Of a stretch of 64,000 nt of DNA, positions 48,293 to 62,031 are shown in pieces. This DNA is from Pseudorasbora parva (taxonomy: Eukaryota; Chordata; Actinopteri; Cypriniformes; Gobionidae), in the NCBI RefSeq assembly GCF_024679245.1, contig NC_090176.1:46267086-46331085 (forward strand). The letters are read 5' to 3'. Made by a program: the position numbers and the translations under genes. The notes under the pieces were generated by a model that did no database searches, was not told the DNA's origin, and saw only the letters and a list, made by a program, of their open reading frames with translations. Numbering within the stretch: position 1 is the first letter of the stretch; the number at the start of each line of letters is the position of its first letter.

Positions 48293-48475
48293 GAAACACA
48301 CAGCTTTAATGTAATTGTTGATTTCGTTGTGCACAAACAAAATGACAGCACAGACGACGGCTCCCGTAACCCATGTGTTACTCCATCATACTTCCAACTT
48401 ATTTTATTTATTTATTTTTGGCTATGTTTAGCATGAGAATCGAACAGAATGCATGAAATAGCATAAGAAAAATGT

Positions 48476-49770
48476 GGCTTTTATAAATAAAGCGCACGCT
48501 ATGTGCTTCTCATTAGTAACCGACACTAAATGTATTGAAATAAAAACTATTTTGAAATAATTGGTTGATTACGAGTTTAAAAGACAATGAAATTTGTGTT
48601 TTATCATAAATCTGATATTAATTATTTTAAATGACTCTATAACCCTTTGAGGGTTATATTTACTTTGAGTGATTCATTGTTAAAATGATTGTCCATGTCA
48701 ATACTCCACAAAGCAATAAAAATCCTTCTTCCGCTGAAGCTTAACCTGCCATTGTGCTACACTTCTATTTCCTCTCAGTGTTAACAAGCGTGGCATGCTA
48801 GTCCACAAAGAAGACTCAAACCCAGGTGTTACACAACATGCGTTCTTCAGAACAACATTTCACAAACCCTGAGGGGGAGGGCTGAGAACAGGAGGACTTT
48901 CTTTCTATCGCTCACATCCTTTACAAAACCTACCATCAATGAATCTGCAAAAACAAGTCAATCCAACACAAAGGGCAATACAAAAGCTTCAAGCTTCAAC
49001 CATGATAAAAATGGATTCTCAAATATAGATTTGCTTAAGATCACATTTAACAACATTATTAAATTAATGTTTTTTAAAAGCAGCTTTAAATTAGCATTAG
49101 ATCAATTCACATTTTTGTAGTTTGCACTATGATCATGCTATCGTTTTTCAAAAATTGCACTCCGTTTTCAAAAGCTTGCATTTGCAGGCCCCCAAAATGC
49201 CCTTATTGTGAAAATTAATGGCCAGAAATCTGTTTTTAGTTGAAAACAGTGTTGTGTAAATGACCCCTAAATGTCAAAATAGAAGAGATAAGTATAAAAC
49301 TCATTAACAATATGAGAGCACAACAAGATCTTGGGTAAATCCAAGATGTGTCTTTCATGCCAGAGTGTGTTAGTTACATCTTCCCAAACTTGTTACCAGT
49401 CCAATACTGATCTGACATTCTCATTAACATACTAAAAAAAAGTATGATTCCACACACACCAAAGTAAGCATTTATGCTAATGTCGGCAAGTAAATGTTTT
49501 GCCTATAAAAAGTTAAGACTAATTGAGAGTCTTCTCCAAAGTGAACTCAAAGCACTTTTGATACCACGATCATCATGGGCACATACTGCACATTATCAAG
49601 TGTTATCGTACAGCAGTACATTCTTCACAGGAGTGCTTCTGGGAGAAAGCCAATAACACATCATAATGAACATGACAAACACAACCAGGTCAATGACATG
49701 ATGCTCGGAATCGAGATTAAGACTCATATTTCATAATTAAAGGAACTGTATGTAAGAAATGCGTGAGAAA
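48476..49770. other. No gene or classified repeat seen
   Basis: AT-rich unique-looking DNA with short ORFs only. Confidence 0.35.
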
Positions 49771-49798
49771 AGAAGTGAGTGAGTGAGTGAGTGAGTGT
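49771..49798. repeat. (GAGT)n microsatellite
   Basis: Six to seven GAGT units. Confidence 0.8.
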
Positions 49799-49835
49799 TT
49801 TTAAAAAATCTTTAAGTGCATGATATTTGTAAATG

Positions 49836-49837
<2 letters not shown>

Positions 49838-49910
<73 letters not shown>
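49838..49910. repeat. (TA)n microsatellite
   Basis: About 36 TA units. Confidence 0.95.
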
Positions 49911-49915
<5 letters not shown>

Positions 49916-50108
49916 CTACGATCAAAATGTGAACACAACAGAAAAGCTAGGAACAACTCTCTATCCTTCTTGCAAACGGCAGCATCTTTAGCTGGTTTTT
50001 GATTAGGCAGCCTGTGTAGGAGCAGGACTGCAACTCAAAACTTGAGACCCAGAACTCAATCAGATGCTGAGATCAATCGCAAAGCCAATTTATAAGTCAG
50101 TACACTAA

Positions 50109-50959
50109 AGCCTAGTTCAGACTGCACGATTTCCAAACTCATCGGATCACTGCTCTTTTCACACTGCATGACTATCTGGAGTATCATTCAGTCACTGATG
50201 TGTTCACACTGACCGATGGTTTGACGACAGAGTTCACACTGCATGACTGAACAAGAGGAAGAATCGCCGACAACTCTCTCTCTCCGGTGCGCAAACTACG
50301 TCTCCCAACTACACGTTAGATGTGACAAGTAAACAACGCGAGATCACGTGCGTCAGACCGGAGTTCTCGCGCGAGACTTTGAATTGTTATTAAAAATGAT
50401 AAACTGCACAAAGTTTGCTTGAAATTGTATGTGTGCTGATTTGTGGAGAAAAAGAAACAAGATTATGGCGGAAGAAATTGTTGGAGAGACAGAGGGAGCC
50501 AGGATGTTCTGCAAAGACAGTTTGAGGTAAATCAATAATTTTGTAATGTGCTGCTGCTGCGGCTGGACGTGCAAATGTTTGGCCTTTGTTTCTGTTTGAT
50601 AGAATTGTAAATATATCTATTAAAATACTGATATTCTGCTCTATAACTCCTCCCTAAACCTCCCGCTGCCCTGTATCTCACTCTTTCATTGGCTGTCGGT
50701 CATCACCGAAGTAATTTTCAGTCAGAACGCAGTTCACACAGCAGGAGTTTGAATCGACGATTGGCATATTTAGCATGCCAAATATTTTGCGGGCGTCGGC
50801 GATTCTCTCTGATCGCGTCTTTGATCATTCACACTGCGTGATTGTCACTCACGTGCACGAGCACTGGTTTGCCGATGATCTCAGGCATTTGTCAGCGATT
50901 TCGCAAAACCTGTCTGTGACTCAAAATCGGGGCAAAAATCGTGCAGTGTGAACTAGGCT
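50109..50959. mobile_element. PIF/Harbinger-like non-autonomous element
   Basis: Bounded by TAA at 50106-50108 and 50960-50962, the 3-bp duplication typical of this superfamily. Ends AGCCTAGTTCAGACTGCACG and complement CGTGCAGTGTGAACTAGGCT match with one mismatch in 20. Sub-terminal CACACTGC motifs recur inside. A possible exon (MAEEIVGETEGARMFCKDSL, 50465 onward) runs to a GTAAAT donor-like site at about 50527; no transposase remains. Confidence 0.75.
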
Positions 50960-50962
50960 TAA

Positions 50963-51783
50963 GAGTTCCAAGACTGCCCACTTTCTCCCCTAGACTACAA
51001 ATCTATTACAATCCCCTAGATTTGCCTCAGCTGCCAAAAATAATACAGCGCACACCCAGAGAGAGCGCTCTGACAGGTAGCCTTTGATCTGCTAAATCCG
51101 CGTGTAGCTAGAGGTTAAGGGTCTAAAAATAAGGCAAGGCATTCATCTGGAGAAACAAGCATGACCTTGAACACAAAGTTAGAGATGAGAGCCAGGGGGA
51201 AAAAAAGAAGGACGAAGCAAGACTGAAGATGACTTTTGACCCGGCACATGTTCCTACACCTGACTGGCCATGTTTTTCACTCAAGAACCTTTTGTGTCCT
51301 GCACAATCGCTCTGCGATAGCACAAAAGCCCAGGCAGCCGCGTGGAATGGCTGAATGGCGTTGTTGGGGAGAGAAGCTCGGCCCTTTTGAAGTTCTCTGC
51401 CGCAGTCGGACAGGAATACTGCAAGCGAGTGCTGAGATAAGACCAAAACATTGAGCTGAATCCCTGACAGGAGGGAATGCGTTTCAGCTGGACGCTGACA
51501 GATCATCAAGAATATCCCAGTGGGACAGGAACGGGGTATAAAAACAGCAAACACTTGCCAATGGTCATCTGAAATCTGAAAGCAAGCCCGTTTCAAAAAG
51601 AGGCATGAAAATTGTGTCATTATTTACTCACCCTCATGTCGTTCTAATCCTGAAGAATCTTCACGCAGTTCTTTTCCATACAGTCAGACAGACCAAAAAT
51701 TCTCACACAAAACCCCTGTATGACTTCAGAAGACTAAAAAGACTATTAGACGAAAATTGTATAGGCCCTGTTTACAACTGGTA
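50963..51783. other. No gene seen
   Basis: A 165-codon minus frame (51123-51620) has no motif, low-complexity phenylalanine/serine runs and no splice logic; treated as chance. Confidence 0.35.
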
Positions 51784-52834
51784 TTAAAGGGGTGATGAGT
51801 TGAGAAATCAACTTTCCCTTGAGCCTTTGATATATAAACGTCCATCTTGATTAAAAATGTCCTGTCAATTTTTAGAGCAGAAAATGTCCTTGTTAGTCAA
51901 AGAACAGCTTTTATTGGCACCAGGCCCAGCAAACGAGAGATCTCAGAATTTGATAACAATTGACGTCATAGAATGCAGAAACACCGCCTCAACAGATAAA
52001 TATGTACGCCTGATTCTGTAGCCCTGCCCACTAACTCGTGGAGCTAAACGAATCGCACTACCAAGCAATAAACATGCTGAAAATAGTAAGGCTGTGCTTG
52101 GTTGCGGAAGAACACAGTCCCTACATAAGCTTCCTTCGGATCCTAATATTAGGAATATTAATGAAGTTCCAGCTCATGTGCGCAAGACATTCCATGTTTG
52201 TTTGCTTCATTTCACTGCAGAATTGTTTGTAATCGTTTGTTTTTCAACATTAATATGAGTTCCCCTAGCCTGAATATTGTCCCCAAGTCTCTAGAAATTT
52301 TGATCAGTATAAAACGAGTTCAGGCTGTCTTTCCCTGCCTTTGAGAAACAGAGTTCAGACGAGCCGATCTTGAATTCTCCTGTTATGACGTCATACCAGG
52401 AAAGGTTACCGCCCCTTCCTCTGCTTTACCCGCCCAGAGAATTAGTAGATAAAGGAGTCCGTTTATCAGCGGATGTCAGCAGCACAGGCTTTTCGATATG
52501 GATTCGACAGCACCGCCACAAACAGTGAGTAACAGTGTTCATTAATGCCTGATCTGGGATCAGTGAGTTCTGATGTGTAGCTAATCATTCAAGTTCACAC
52601 AGAATTTCTTTCTAAATCGTTTAAAACTGTCAGTCCCGCCGCTGGCCGTCTTGATGCATCAGTGAATCAAGCCAGTGACTAAAACCATCAACTTCACATC
52701 ATTTCTGTTAACAGCATGAAACAAATCTGTTATTTAAATTATGAAAACTACAGAGAGCGATCAAAGAACACTCTTTATAATGTTCGGATTGGTCAATCAC
52801 CCGTTTGAATGACGCTGCTCATTATGCTCAACAG

Positions 52835-54096
52835 TAGAGGTCGACCAATTCATTGGATTTGCCGATTAATCGGCACCTTTAGCTGATTGGTGGAACAATC
52901 GGTTATCGTCAAAAATCAATACCGATAGTTTTTCCGGTTTGCGTCCATTGCCGGAGCGGCTGAGAAGGATGCTGTCTTTACACAGTAGCCTACGAGAGCT
53001 CTGAGAAGGGTCTGCTGATATTATATAGCGCGAGAGCGGCCTCTAGAGGCCAAATAAAAAACTATCACTATTTACATTAACACGTGAGGACCCGTGAGCG
53101 CACTTCACAGCACACACTGCACAGAGCGCGCAGACACATCCGACACGCGTTTAAAACACCGAAAGGAAAACGGTATGAATACAGAACACTTCAGTACATG
53201 TTGCCAAATCATTATAAAGTATTTTTTTTGATGGGTGACTAGATGCTTTAGCAGTGAAAGAACAGCAGTATGTATGTACTTTGTCGTCGAGGCTGATAGG
53301 ACGCTAACATTAGCAGTAACATTTACCTCAAGTAGTTAAAGCGATGTAACAACTTAAACTAGGTGATGTAAGAAACCAAACTGTATGGTCATGCATCCAA
53401 CAGAAATATAAACACATCAGAAATGCATTCGATTTCAATACATATTTTGTTATTTTGATCAGAAAACCGTCAAGTGCTCTAAAAAAGCAAACTGTTTGGA
53501 TTTATATGAAATAACACTTAATATAATACAGTAATACATTATATCCAATATTCCATTTGTAACATTAAGTAAGGTTAATAAATGCTGTTGAAGTATTATT
53601 CATTGTAAGTATTTTTTTTCCCCTTTTTTATGCACTATGAACTAACATGAATGATTAAGATACAATTGTATTGCTCAACTATTATTATATGGTGTAAAAT
53701 CTATGTGTAAAATATTGCATATATATTGCATATTCATGTAAGCTAGCTAAAAAAGCTAATAAATCCTTGTTAACAAATGGGACTTGCAGTCTGTTACCTG
53801 ACATTCACTTACATGTTTCTAGGTTATAGCTAAAGAAACTTAGCTATAACCTAGAAACATGTAGCTAAAGAAACATGTAAGTGAACACCTAGAAACATGT
53901 AGCTTCTTTATAGCTAAAGAAACTTTCTAATTTAGAATTGCATATGTAAATATGATTAATTTGTTATTATTATTATTACTATTTTTATTTTTATTTTAAT
54001 CTAGTAGCTTTTTAAAAACTATCGGTCAATTAATCGGTTATCGGCAAGCGTGGTCCAACCTAGCTATCGGTAAAATCCAGTATCGCTCGACCTCTA
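52835..54096. mobile_element. hAT-superfamily non-autonomous transposon
   Basis: Perfect 8-bp duplication CTCAACAG at 52827-52834 and 54097-54104. Termini TAGAGGTCGACCAAT and complement GCTCGACCTCTA; both subterminal regions carry AATCGG/CCGAT motif clusters. No transposase in the 1262 bp. Confidence 0.92.
53811..53862. repeat. Perfect hairpin, 22-bp arms, 8-bp loop
   Basis: ACATGTTTCTAGGTTATAGC at 53811 is mirrored by GCTATAACCTAGAAACATGT ending at 53862. Partial copies of the arms follow to about 53930. Inside the hAT element. Confidence 0.9.
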
Positions 54097-54989
54097 CTCA
54101 ACAGAAGCTCTTACTGTATTCATGTTGATGTCGTGTTTGTTGTTAGCTGTGGTGAAAGCATTTTGTGAGAGAAATAACATTGCAGTTCACTCGTGTTTAT
54201 TCAGAGCTCTCAGATACAAACAAAATAAACTTGTGCTCTCAAAAACTCGGTGCAATAACACTTCCTCAGCAATCTGTCCCCAGCTCCGTTTCTCTCTGTC
54301 TCTCTCTCGACTGGCAGCGCTGCAGCTGCTCCAGCTCGAGCCTGACTAAACCATGCCCCCTCCGCACGTTATCTAATTTTAAATGCAAAGATGTCAGCCA
54401 ATCACAACAGTGGGTGTTTTCACTGAAGACTCACAGCAGACACGCCCCTTGAAACAGAGCATTCTATACAGAGGGCTAATCTCAGTACAGAAAAAATGCC
54501 TTTTATTTCTAAATTATGACATTTTTTGATGTAAAAACCATACTATCAATATAAGTACAGCCCAGGAAACATTATAAAATAATAAAACAACCCATGCCAT
54601 GGGACCTTTAATATGCAATACATTTCTAAAAGAAAATACCCAAGCACGCTGTCACAGGCTGGAGAATCCTTTATTTGTTGGTTCATTTAAATTCGGGATC
54701 AGACTTTGACATGTATGGGCCAGGGTTCGCAAAACCCAACTTCCCGGGGCTAGGAGTTTTCCAGACAGGCTATCAAAACAGAAATACTGTCGACAGGCGA
54801 TTCTTAAATAGTGAAATAACATTCCTTTCTTGATCTGCGCTGTTCACTCTCTTGACTTGATATTTGAAGGGTGCGTGCGCGTAGGTTCACGCTTATATTC
54901 ACCAATCGGACGGGCCAAGTAATAAAAAAATTATATTCCAATCAATTGCAGGTGGATGAGAGATAATTCAAAACCAGGGTAGAAAATAG

Positions 54990-55089
54990 CCTATTACTTA
55001 TTCATTATGTTTTGTAAAAACCATGCAAACGTCATAAGTTGACCTCAGACAACAGTATAAAAAACTTAAAAAGCCAGTTCATGACACCT
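54990..55089 (-). mobile_element. TTAA-type element right-end fragment
   Basis: Ends AAAGCCAGTTCATGACACCT directly before TTAA (55090-55093), as in fish TTAA elements. The left extent is unclear; related sequence may reach back to about 54650. Confidence 0.45.
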
Positions 55090-55093
55090 TTAA

Positions 55094-56986
55094 GATATGT
55101 TTTGGTTGATTCAAGTGGAAAAGTGAGACATATTCCACTTTACATATCCATCCAAATACAATCCATTTACAGTTTTAATCCATCTTTTCTGTTCTTTTTT
55201 GACCACTTCTTCCCTGATTTCTTCAAGGGGTGGGGTTATGTTTGGATAAACGGATGGGCATTTTCAGAACTTTTGATCCAACGGCCGAAGTAAGTTTATG
55301 CAACTTACATATGAATGCACCGAAAAACGTAATTTGTGAGGGTGAGTAATTAATGAAATAAAGCGATATAGTACGAAGATAGTGGCAGAAAATATTTCAA
55401 GTGTGCTTGGAAGTAGATGCTATGACTGAAGAGTAAGCATCTTTCCATAACCCCAAATCAGCCCTAGGATTTATAAACAGTCAAATCACGACCACAGTTT
55501 ATAAAAATCCCACATTTTTGTCCTGACAAGTTTGAAAGAGGAAGTTTGGGGCGTGCCTTGCTGCATCCCATTAAGGGAACAGTGTTCTATTACGCCGTCT
55601 AAACTAGGTTTAGTTAGCGCCCAAGCTGTGCTCTTACAAGTGGTCTGATAAACAAGTACCCATAGTTTCTCAATATAGATCTACCTGGTGCAGGTATACT
55701 GTAGTCAGTCACTCCCATCCAAATCTCTGGAATTTCCACCTCTCTTCTCCTGACGGCCTTCCCAACCCCTCTCTAATCCCACCACAGACCTGTCTATGTG
55801 ATTTATTCCCACTGGAGGGATGAAAGGAAGCTTAAGAGTGTGCTCGGAAGATTTGGGCTCTGCTGGTTATTTAGCAACAGATGAGAGAACGCAGTGAGCT
55901 GTGATCTTCATCAACCAGTCAATCAAATCTCAATCTCGATTTCTTGCAGTGTGATTTTTCCTTCATATCAACAGTAATGCGGCTTATAAAATGCTGTGAA
56001 CATTGCGATGTTATCTGAAGTCTTCCTTGGAATTCATAATCATGACATGGCGTGCGTTCAAGTGATTTTGATTGAAACAAACGGATGCATTGGGCAATTT
56101 CATCTTTCTTTTTTGTTTTTTCATCAGCAAAGCGAGCAAATTATGTAATCGTGATAGAAATTTGTTTTCAATTATTCTGAATACGAGCCAGTCTGCCAAT
56201 AAAGCTGCATATCTAGCAAACATGATGATCACCTTTCTTCATCAACAGAACAAATTGTAACACAATCTCAAGCAAATTCATAACTATTTTAAGGATTGGC
56301 TAATTCATATGACTTTGTATATTTTATTCATATGTTCTGCTTATGCCCTAGTGAGGGTTATGTGTAAGGTTGGGGTTAGGGGTGGACATTAAGGTTTACA
56401 TTTTCACACAATGCATTATACCAATTCATACAAAAATTATAAAATACGTATTCCGCCAAGTTCCCCTACATCTCTGAGCTATTCTTCTCATTCAAAACAT
56501 GCACATATTTAATAATTTGCTTGTTTTGCACATCCTCTTGCAATCCAATGCATTAAGCATGTCAGGCCTATATTTTTGTTCTTTTAATGAACCTTATTAC
56601 ACACTGCTCAGCATTTTAAACACAACACGTTTCTACAACACACTGATTTCCCCCAGGGAATCAAGTTCCATCTTATCCAAATGTTAATGGAAAAAATACG
56701 GACTAAGACATGCTCGAGTATAATTAAAATATGGAATGTTATTGCATTAAACCTGCAGTAGAGATCTCTATTCTCCCTAACAAAGAAAATTAATAAATTA
56801 AACGATCATTGCATCAAAGTAAAGATATCAACTATATAACTAAGTATAGAAAATAGTTTATTCAGCTTGACCAATGTGTTGTGACTGGTCAACTGCTTCA
56901 AGCTTGATTCGGAAATGTCTTGGCCCTTACCATAGACAAGTTTTAACCAAGCGGCAACCTCCCACAGTCTTCCTTGAAGCCAACAC
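55094..56986. other. No gene seen
   Basis: A GGTTGGGGTTAGGGGTGGAC block at about 56360-56380 is typical of a common fish repeat. Otherwise unclassified. Confidence 0.35.
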
Positions 56987-56990
56987 TTAA

Positions 56991-57675
56991 AGGTGCACTA
57001 TGTAGTATTTTTGCAGTAAAATATCCAAAAAACACTAGGCCAGTGTTATATATTTTGTTCAGTTGAGTTCTTACAATATCCCAAATGTTTCCAACTATTT
57101 GTAAATTGTGAGAAAATTGCTATATTTTAACTAAGGACAGGGGCGTTTCAGCATAGCGTTTGAGGAAGTCACCTGTCGATCGCATCATATCTGCGCTACC
57201 CTCGGTTTCGGGTTTTTATTTGGCAGGAGTGCTTTACTCTTAGCAGTGTGAACAAATGAACGCATGGAGTAATGTCATAACATCATTTTTAACACACTTA
57301 AATGTATCTAATATGATAAACAGAGCTGAATTACCTCATAATCATAACCGGAAGAGCGGATCAGCGCGGGCGCCCGGTGAATGTCCCCCGTCCCGTCATA
57401 ATAAAAGTCCCGGTGTTCGTGAGCCGTGTGTTTGTGTAACAGTCGCTCCAGTTGCCGTGCTCAGCTCCACAACACTCGGTCCTGCTCTGCTTCACACTAC
57501 AGTAACGTTAATAACCGCATCCATGAACGGGATTTCTGCCAGTGTCCTATTTTCCACCGGCTGTGAGGTGAAGACCACATGTCCCAAGATGCTGCGCTCA
57601 AACTTGGCATCATCAAACTACACAATTTGTTTTGAATAGGCGCCCTCCAGTGATGGAAAGTTGCATAGTGCACCT
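56991..57675. mobile_element. TTAA-target MITE, family A, copy with both ends
   Basis: Left TTAA at 56987-56990; right flank is TTAG (57676-57679), one change from TTAA. Ends AGGTGCACTATGTAG and CATAGTGCACCT are perfect 12-bp inverted repeats. The 685-bp body matches 22622-23312 closely. Confidence 0.85.
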
Positions 57676-57679
57676 TTAG

Positions 57680-57960
57680 GTGACTTAAACTGCCTTAAAC
57701 TTAATTGACTGGCCGCTAGAGAGAGGCTCCCAAAAAGGAAGCAGAATCTCATTGAGCTCCATATTAAAATGCCCAACTTTACATTAGAAAAATACATGTT
57801 TACAGCCTGGTACAAAAAGTGGTTTTGGTCTATATGGCTAACTCGTTGCCATTTTTCAGTTATCCGGGAGTGACACGCAGCCAAGATAGCAATGGCCGAC
57901 TTTAGGCATCAAAAATGCTCTTCAGAAACCTACAAGTCATGGACACTACATCGATATATA
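57680..57960. repeat. Fish interspersed repeat, 'TTTACAGCCTGGTA' family, copy 1
   Basis: Shares AGCAGAATCTCAT, CCCAACTTTACA, CATGTTTACAGCCTGGTA and TTATCCGGGAGTGACA blocks, in order, with 62900-63275. Abuts MITE family A. Confidence 0.65.
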
Positions 57961-57996
57961 TTTTTTTTACAGTCTATGGTTTTATCACACTACTAG

Positions 57997-58519
57997 TAGC
58001 CTAGAAATCTTGACGCACCCTAGCGGCAGCAAAATCGAATCTGCCGCGAGTGTCGTCTAGCAACTCTCAATACACGTCTGAGCTGTAAAAACCAAACACT
58101 GGTCAGGCCAATCACATCGTGTATAGAGTCGGTCGGGGGGGGCTTTACATAATGACGGCAGAGTTGCACTTGCGTGCTACTAGTAAAAACAGAAACTGGC
58201 GAACGGCGGTCTTTCGAATCAGCTTTGACCGCAACTCTGGAAGACTTGGAGTTAAGCTTTTCCCTGAGAAAAGAATAAAGAACGGCACTGAAGTCATTCT
58301 TAAGAAGGGAAGATGTGTTTGGAGGTTTGCTGAACGGATACGGTGAAAGTTTAATCTATCAGCTAGCTGTTTCACCTTCCTTGGTTGGTTGTAGCGCTAT
58401 CCAATTGCGTGCAGAGGGAGTTTGAAAGACAACCGTTTATCCCGCCCCCACGGATTGAGCCCTGGCAATGGTGAGTTTCCAGACCAAACATCTTGATGTG
58501 GGTCTGGCTTGTCAGGCTA
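57997..58519. mobile_element. hAT-type MITE with TAGCCT ends
   Basis: Identical CACTACTAG at 57988-57996 and 58520-58528 (8-9 bp duplication). Ends TAGCCTAG and CAGGCTA. The 523-bp interior has no transposase; a 75-codon plus frame (58119-58346) has no motif. Confidence 0.75.
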
Positions 58520-58529
58520 CACTACTAGT

Positions 58530-60027
<1,498 letters not shown>

Positions 60028-60497
60028 CACACAATTAAATAATACTGATAAAGTAAAACCAGGATCAAATATTTAATGTAACATGTTAAACATGCAATTC
60101 AACAAATGAATAATCTAAGGATGCAATTTCTGAACTTTTTCAACATAAGGTTGACTGAGACAATACCCAGAGATGTGTACATAGGCTATTTCTAAAATAT
60201 TAGATAGTTTTTACATGTTTGCCCACTATAAGTAGTGTCCAAACTTTTGACTGGTAGCCTAGTGCATGTGCCATTATTTAACGACAAATAAATAGTAAAT
60301 AAAAAAAACGCATAAATACAAATGTAAACAAAACACCTGCCTGACAAATATTAATATTTCTGAGAAAAAAACTGTTCAATAAAAGCAATAATTTCTCAAA
60401 CAACGTAAAGATATCAAGTCACTGTCAAGTTCACAGCACAACGCCAAGAACCTTCGATGGACTAGAATCTTCCAGCGTGAACCCACGCGCGTCTTAC

Positions 60498-60602
60498 CTT
60501 GGATAACAGCCTCTTTTCCTCTTTCTTTTTCTCCACATGCTGATCCAAAGGCATCTGCAGAAAATCGTCTTCACAGCAGATGAAGCTCACGGTGCATCCC
60601 AT
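60498..60602 (-). CDS. Probable first coding exon, MGC-start protein, gene unknown
   Basis: The ATG at 60602 opens exactly 35 codons that end at AAG|GTAAGA, a consensus splice donor (GT at 60497-60496). The peptide begins MGCTVSFICCEDDF and ends in a charged EKKKEEKRLLSK stretch. Gly2 followed by Cys3 and Ser6 fits N-myristoylation with palmitoylation, so the product may be anchored to the inner face of the plasma membrane. The exon lies in the most CpG-rich stretch of the window (about 60430-60960), which suggests a promoter. Later exons would lie at lower coordinates, across the repeat-rich DNA; 16866-16998 is the only other candidate I found. I do not recognise the protein; it does not match G-protein alpha or Src-family starts beyond the MGC. 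The exon is inferred, not proven. Confidence 0.42.
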
Positions 60603-60960
60603 CCAGACAGGTTCAGGTGAGCGTCCTTACGACCCATTCAACGCGAGCGTCCTCGTGACTAATCCTCCTGAAGGTCAGTACGGCAGGTACGAGCCCTGAT
60701 CAAACCTTCACGCGCATTTCGGCAACAGGCGTTATTCCTTTAGCGTCGGCGTCTCCGCGTATGTTCCCTTTGCCTAAAAAAACTCCCTTGCAGAATGAAG
60801 CCGTGAGGCAATAGGAAGAAGGAGAATTGGGGTGTGAGGAGGAAAAGTTTGAAAACTAGGATGTGTAACTCCGCGCCGCGCGCACACACCCCCAGAGCTG
60901 CAGGAAACTCAACTGACGTTCAATGTAAACACAGGCTCTTGTCATTGCGTAGCGCAAACA
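60603..60960 (-). promoter_or_regulatory. CpG-rich candidate promoter and 5'UTR
   Basis: Many CG dinucleotides (CGTCGGCGTCTCCGCG, CCGCGCCGCGCGCACAC) in an otherwise CpG-poor window, immediately upstream of the candidate start exon. No clear TATA box seen. Confidence 0.4.
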
Positions 60961-61673
60961 ACTGCGCAGGTACACTATCTATCTATCGTGACTACACTGT
61001 AAGGTGTATGTCTATCTAAAAGTTATACCGTTCAAATTTCAAGCTTTTCGAACTATTTTCAGCCAGTGCTTTGTCAAGGCCACCTGGTAGTCTGTTTTTA
61101 TGACTTTCCTTTTCTAGTTGTCAATAGAGTTGTAAGCGGCGATATCAAAGCAATATCATCACCACGTGTTTAATCAGTACACGCAATGACTGATCCGTCA
61201 CTGATCCCGCCATTGTTTCCATTTAGCCTACTACCCCAAAATTAAAGGTGCAGAGGCTAGAATATTTTGGCTCGGAATTTTCAATGTGCATTCCAATTTA
61301 ATGTGCCATTTGTGATGGGGTTATGTGTCGCTCACACCCTGTGATGTCAGCAAGAATGTCTGGAACAAATGGCAAACAGCTATTTATAAAAACACACTAT
61401 GAAATGTATTTAAGATCATGTTAGAAATGAATTAGTTAGGCCAGTACAAATTTTTTTTTTTACTACAGTAAGTGTACAATAATGATTTATAGCCTATATA
61501 ATTTTTAAATCTGTCTTTCCGTAATTTGTTCATGTTTTTAGATTTTAAAAACAAAATGAAAAAAACAATGGGTCTTATTCACTAAGTGTATGGAGTATTG
61601 CTTATTTTACAGAAAGGAGAAAATCTCTTACAAAAAATAAATAAATATTGACAACAAATAAATTTGATCTTAC
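60961..61673. other. No gene or classified repeat seen
   Basis: AT-rich, unclassified. Confidence 0.35.
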
Positions 61674-61890
61674 AGGGCAACTATTATGCCCATTTTTACA
61701 AGATGCAATATACGTCTCAGGTGTCCCCAGTGTGTCTGTTTAGATCAAAATTCCTAACAGATAATTTAATACACCATTTTGGAAATGGCAATTTTTGAGT
61801 TTGAGACAAATTAGCTGTTGTGTGTCTCCTTTAAATGCAAATTAGCTGCTGCTCCCCACCCCAGAGGGCGGAGTATTCACACACACAAAC
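61674..61890. repeat. Fish interspersed repeat fragment
   Basis: Starts GGCAACTATTATGCCCATTT and continues CAGGTGTCCCCAGTGTGTCT, TAGCTGCTGCTCCCC and AGAGGGCGGAG, an order seen in a common teleost DNA-transposon family. No ends visible. Confidence 0.5.
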
Positions 61891-62031
61891 ACACTAATGA
61901 AAACTGAAATGTGGGCTGCATCCAAAACCTGGAAAATGCTGCCTCCGGAGGATACATTTTAAGGTAGGAAGGCATCAAGGCATGTCCGAATCCAATATTA
62001 GCTTAATTTCCTGCCTCCTGAGAGACCTTAA

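Larger units (their letters stand above)
45411..48475. mobile_element. Kolobok-like element, decayed copy split twice
   Basis: Pieces match the copy at 41107-42588 in order: CAGTCTCATGTTAATCTTGA (45419), AGTAGCATTGCATCC (45446), the CTCACCGCCTGCGGTT THAP-exon donor region (45974) up to 46128, and GTTGATTTCGTTGTGCACAA through GCATGAAATAGCAT (48317-48468). Insertions: a MITE at 45589-45862 and the LTR element at 46129-48292. Its TTAA ends are eroded. Confidence 0.7.
51788..54607. mobile_element. TTAA-type element family C, split by a hAT element
   Basis: TTAA at 51784-51787 and 54608-54611. Ends AGGGGTGATG and CATGGGACCT are short and imperfectly complementary. An ATGGATTCGACAGCACCGCC exon-like start at 52498 is followed by a GTGAGT donor (52525), again suggesting a deleted gene. 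The hAT element at 52835-54096 interrupts it. Likely Kolobok- or piggyBac-type by target site; the former is suggested by similarity of layout to 41107-42588. Confidence 0.65.

Noticed and set aside
51123..51620. 165-codon minus frame
   Set aside because: No motif, composition typical of chance reading of AT-rich DNA, and no splice or start context.
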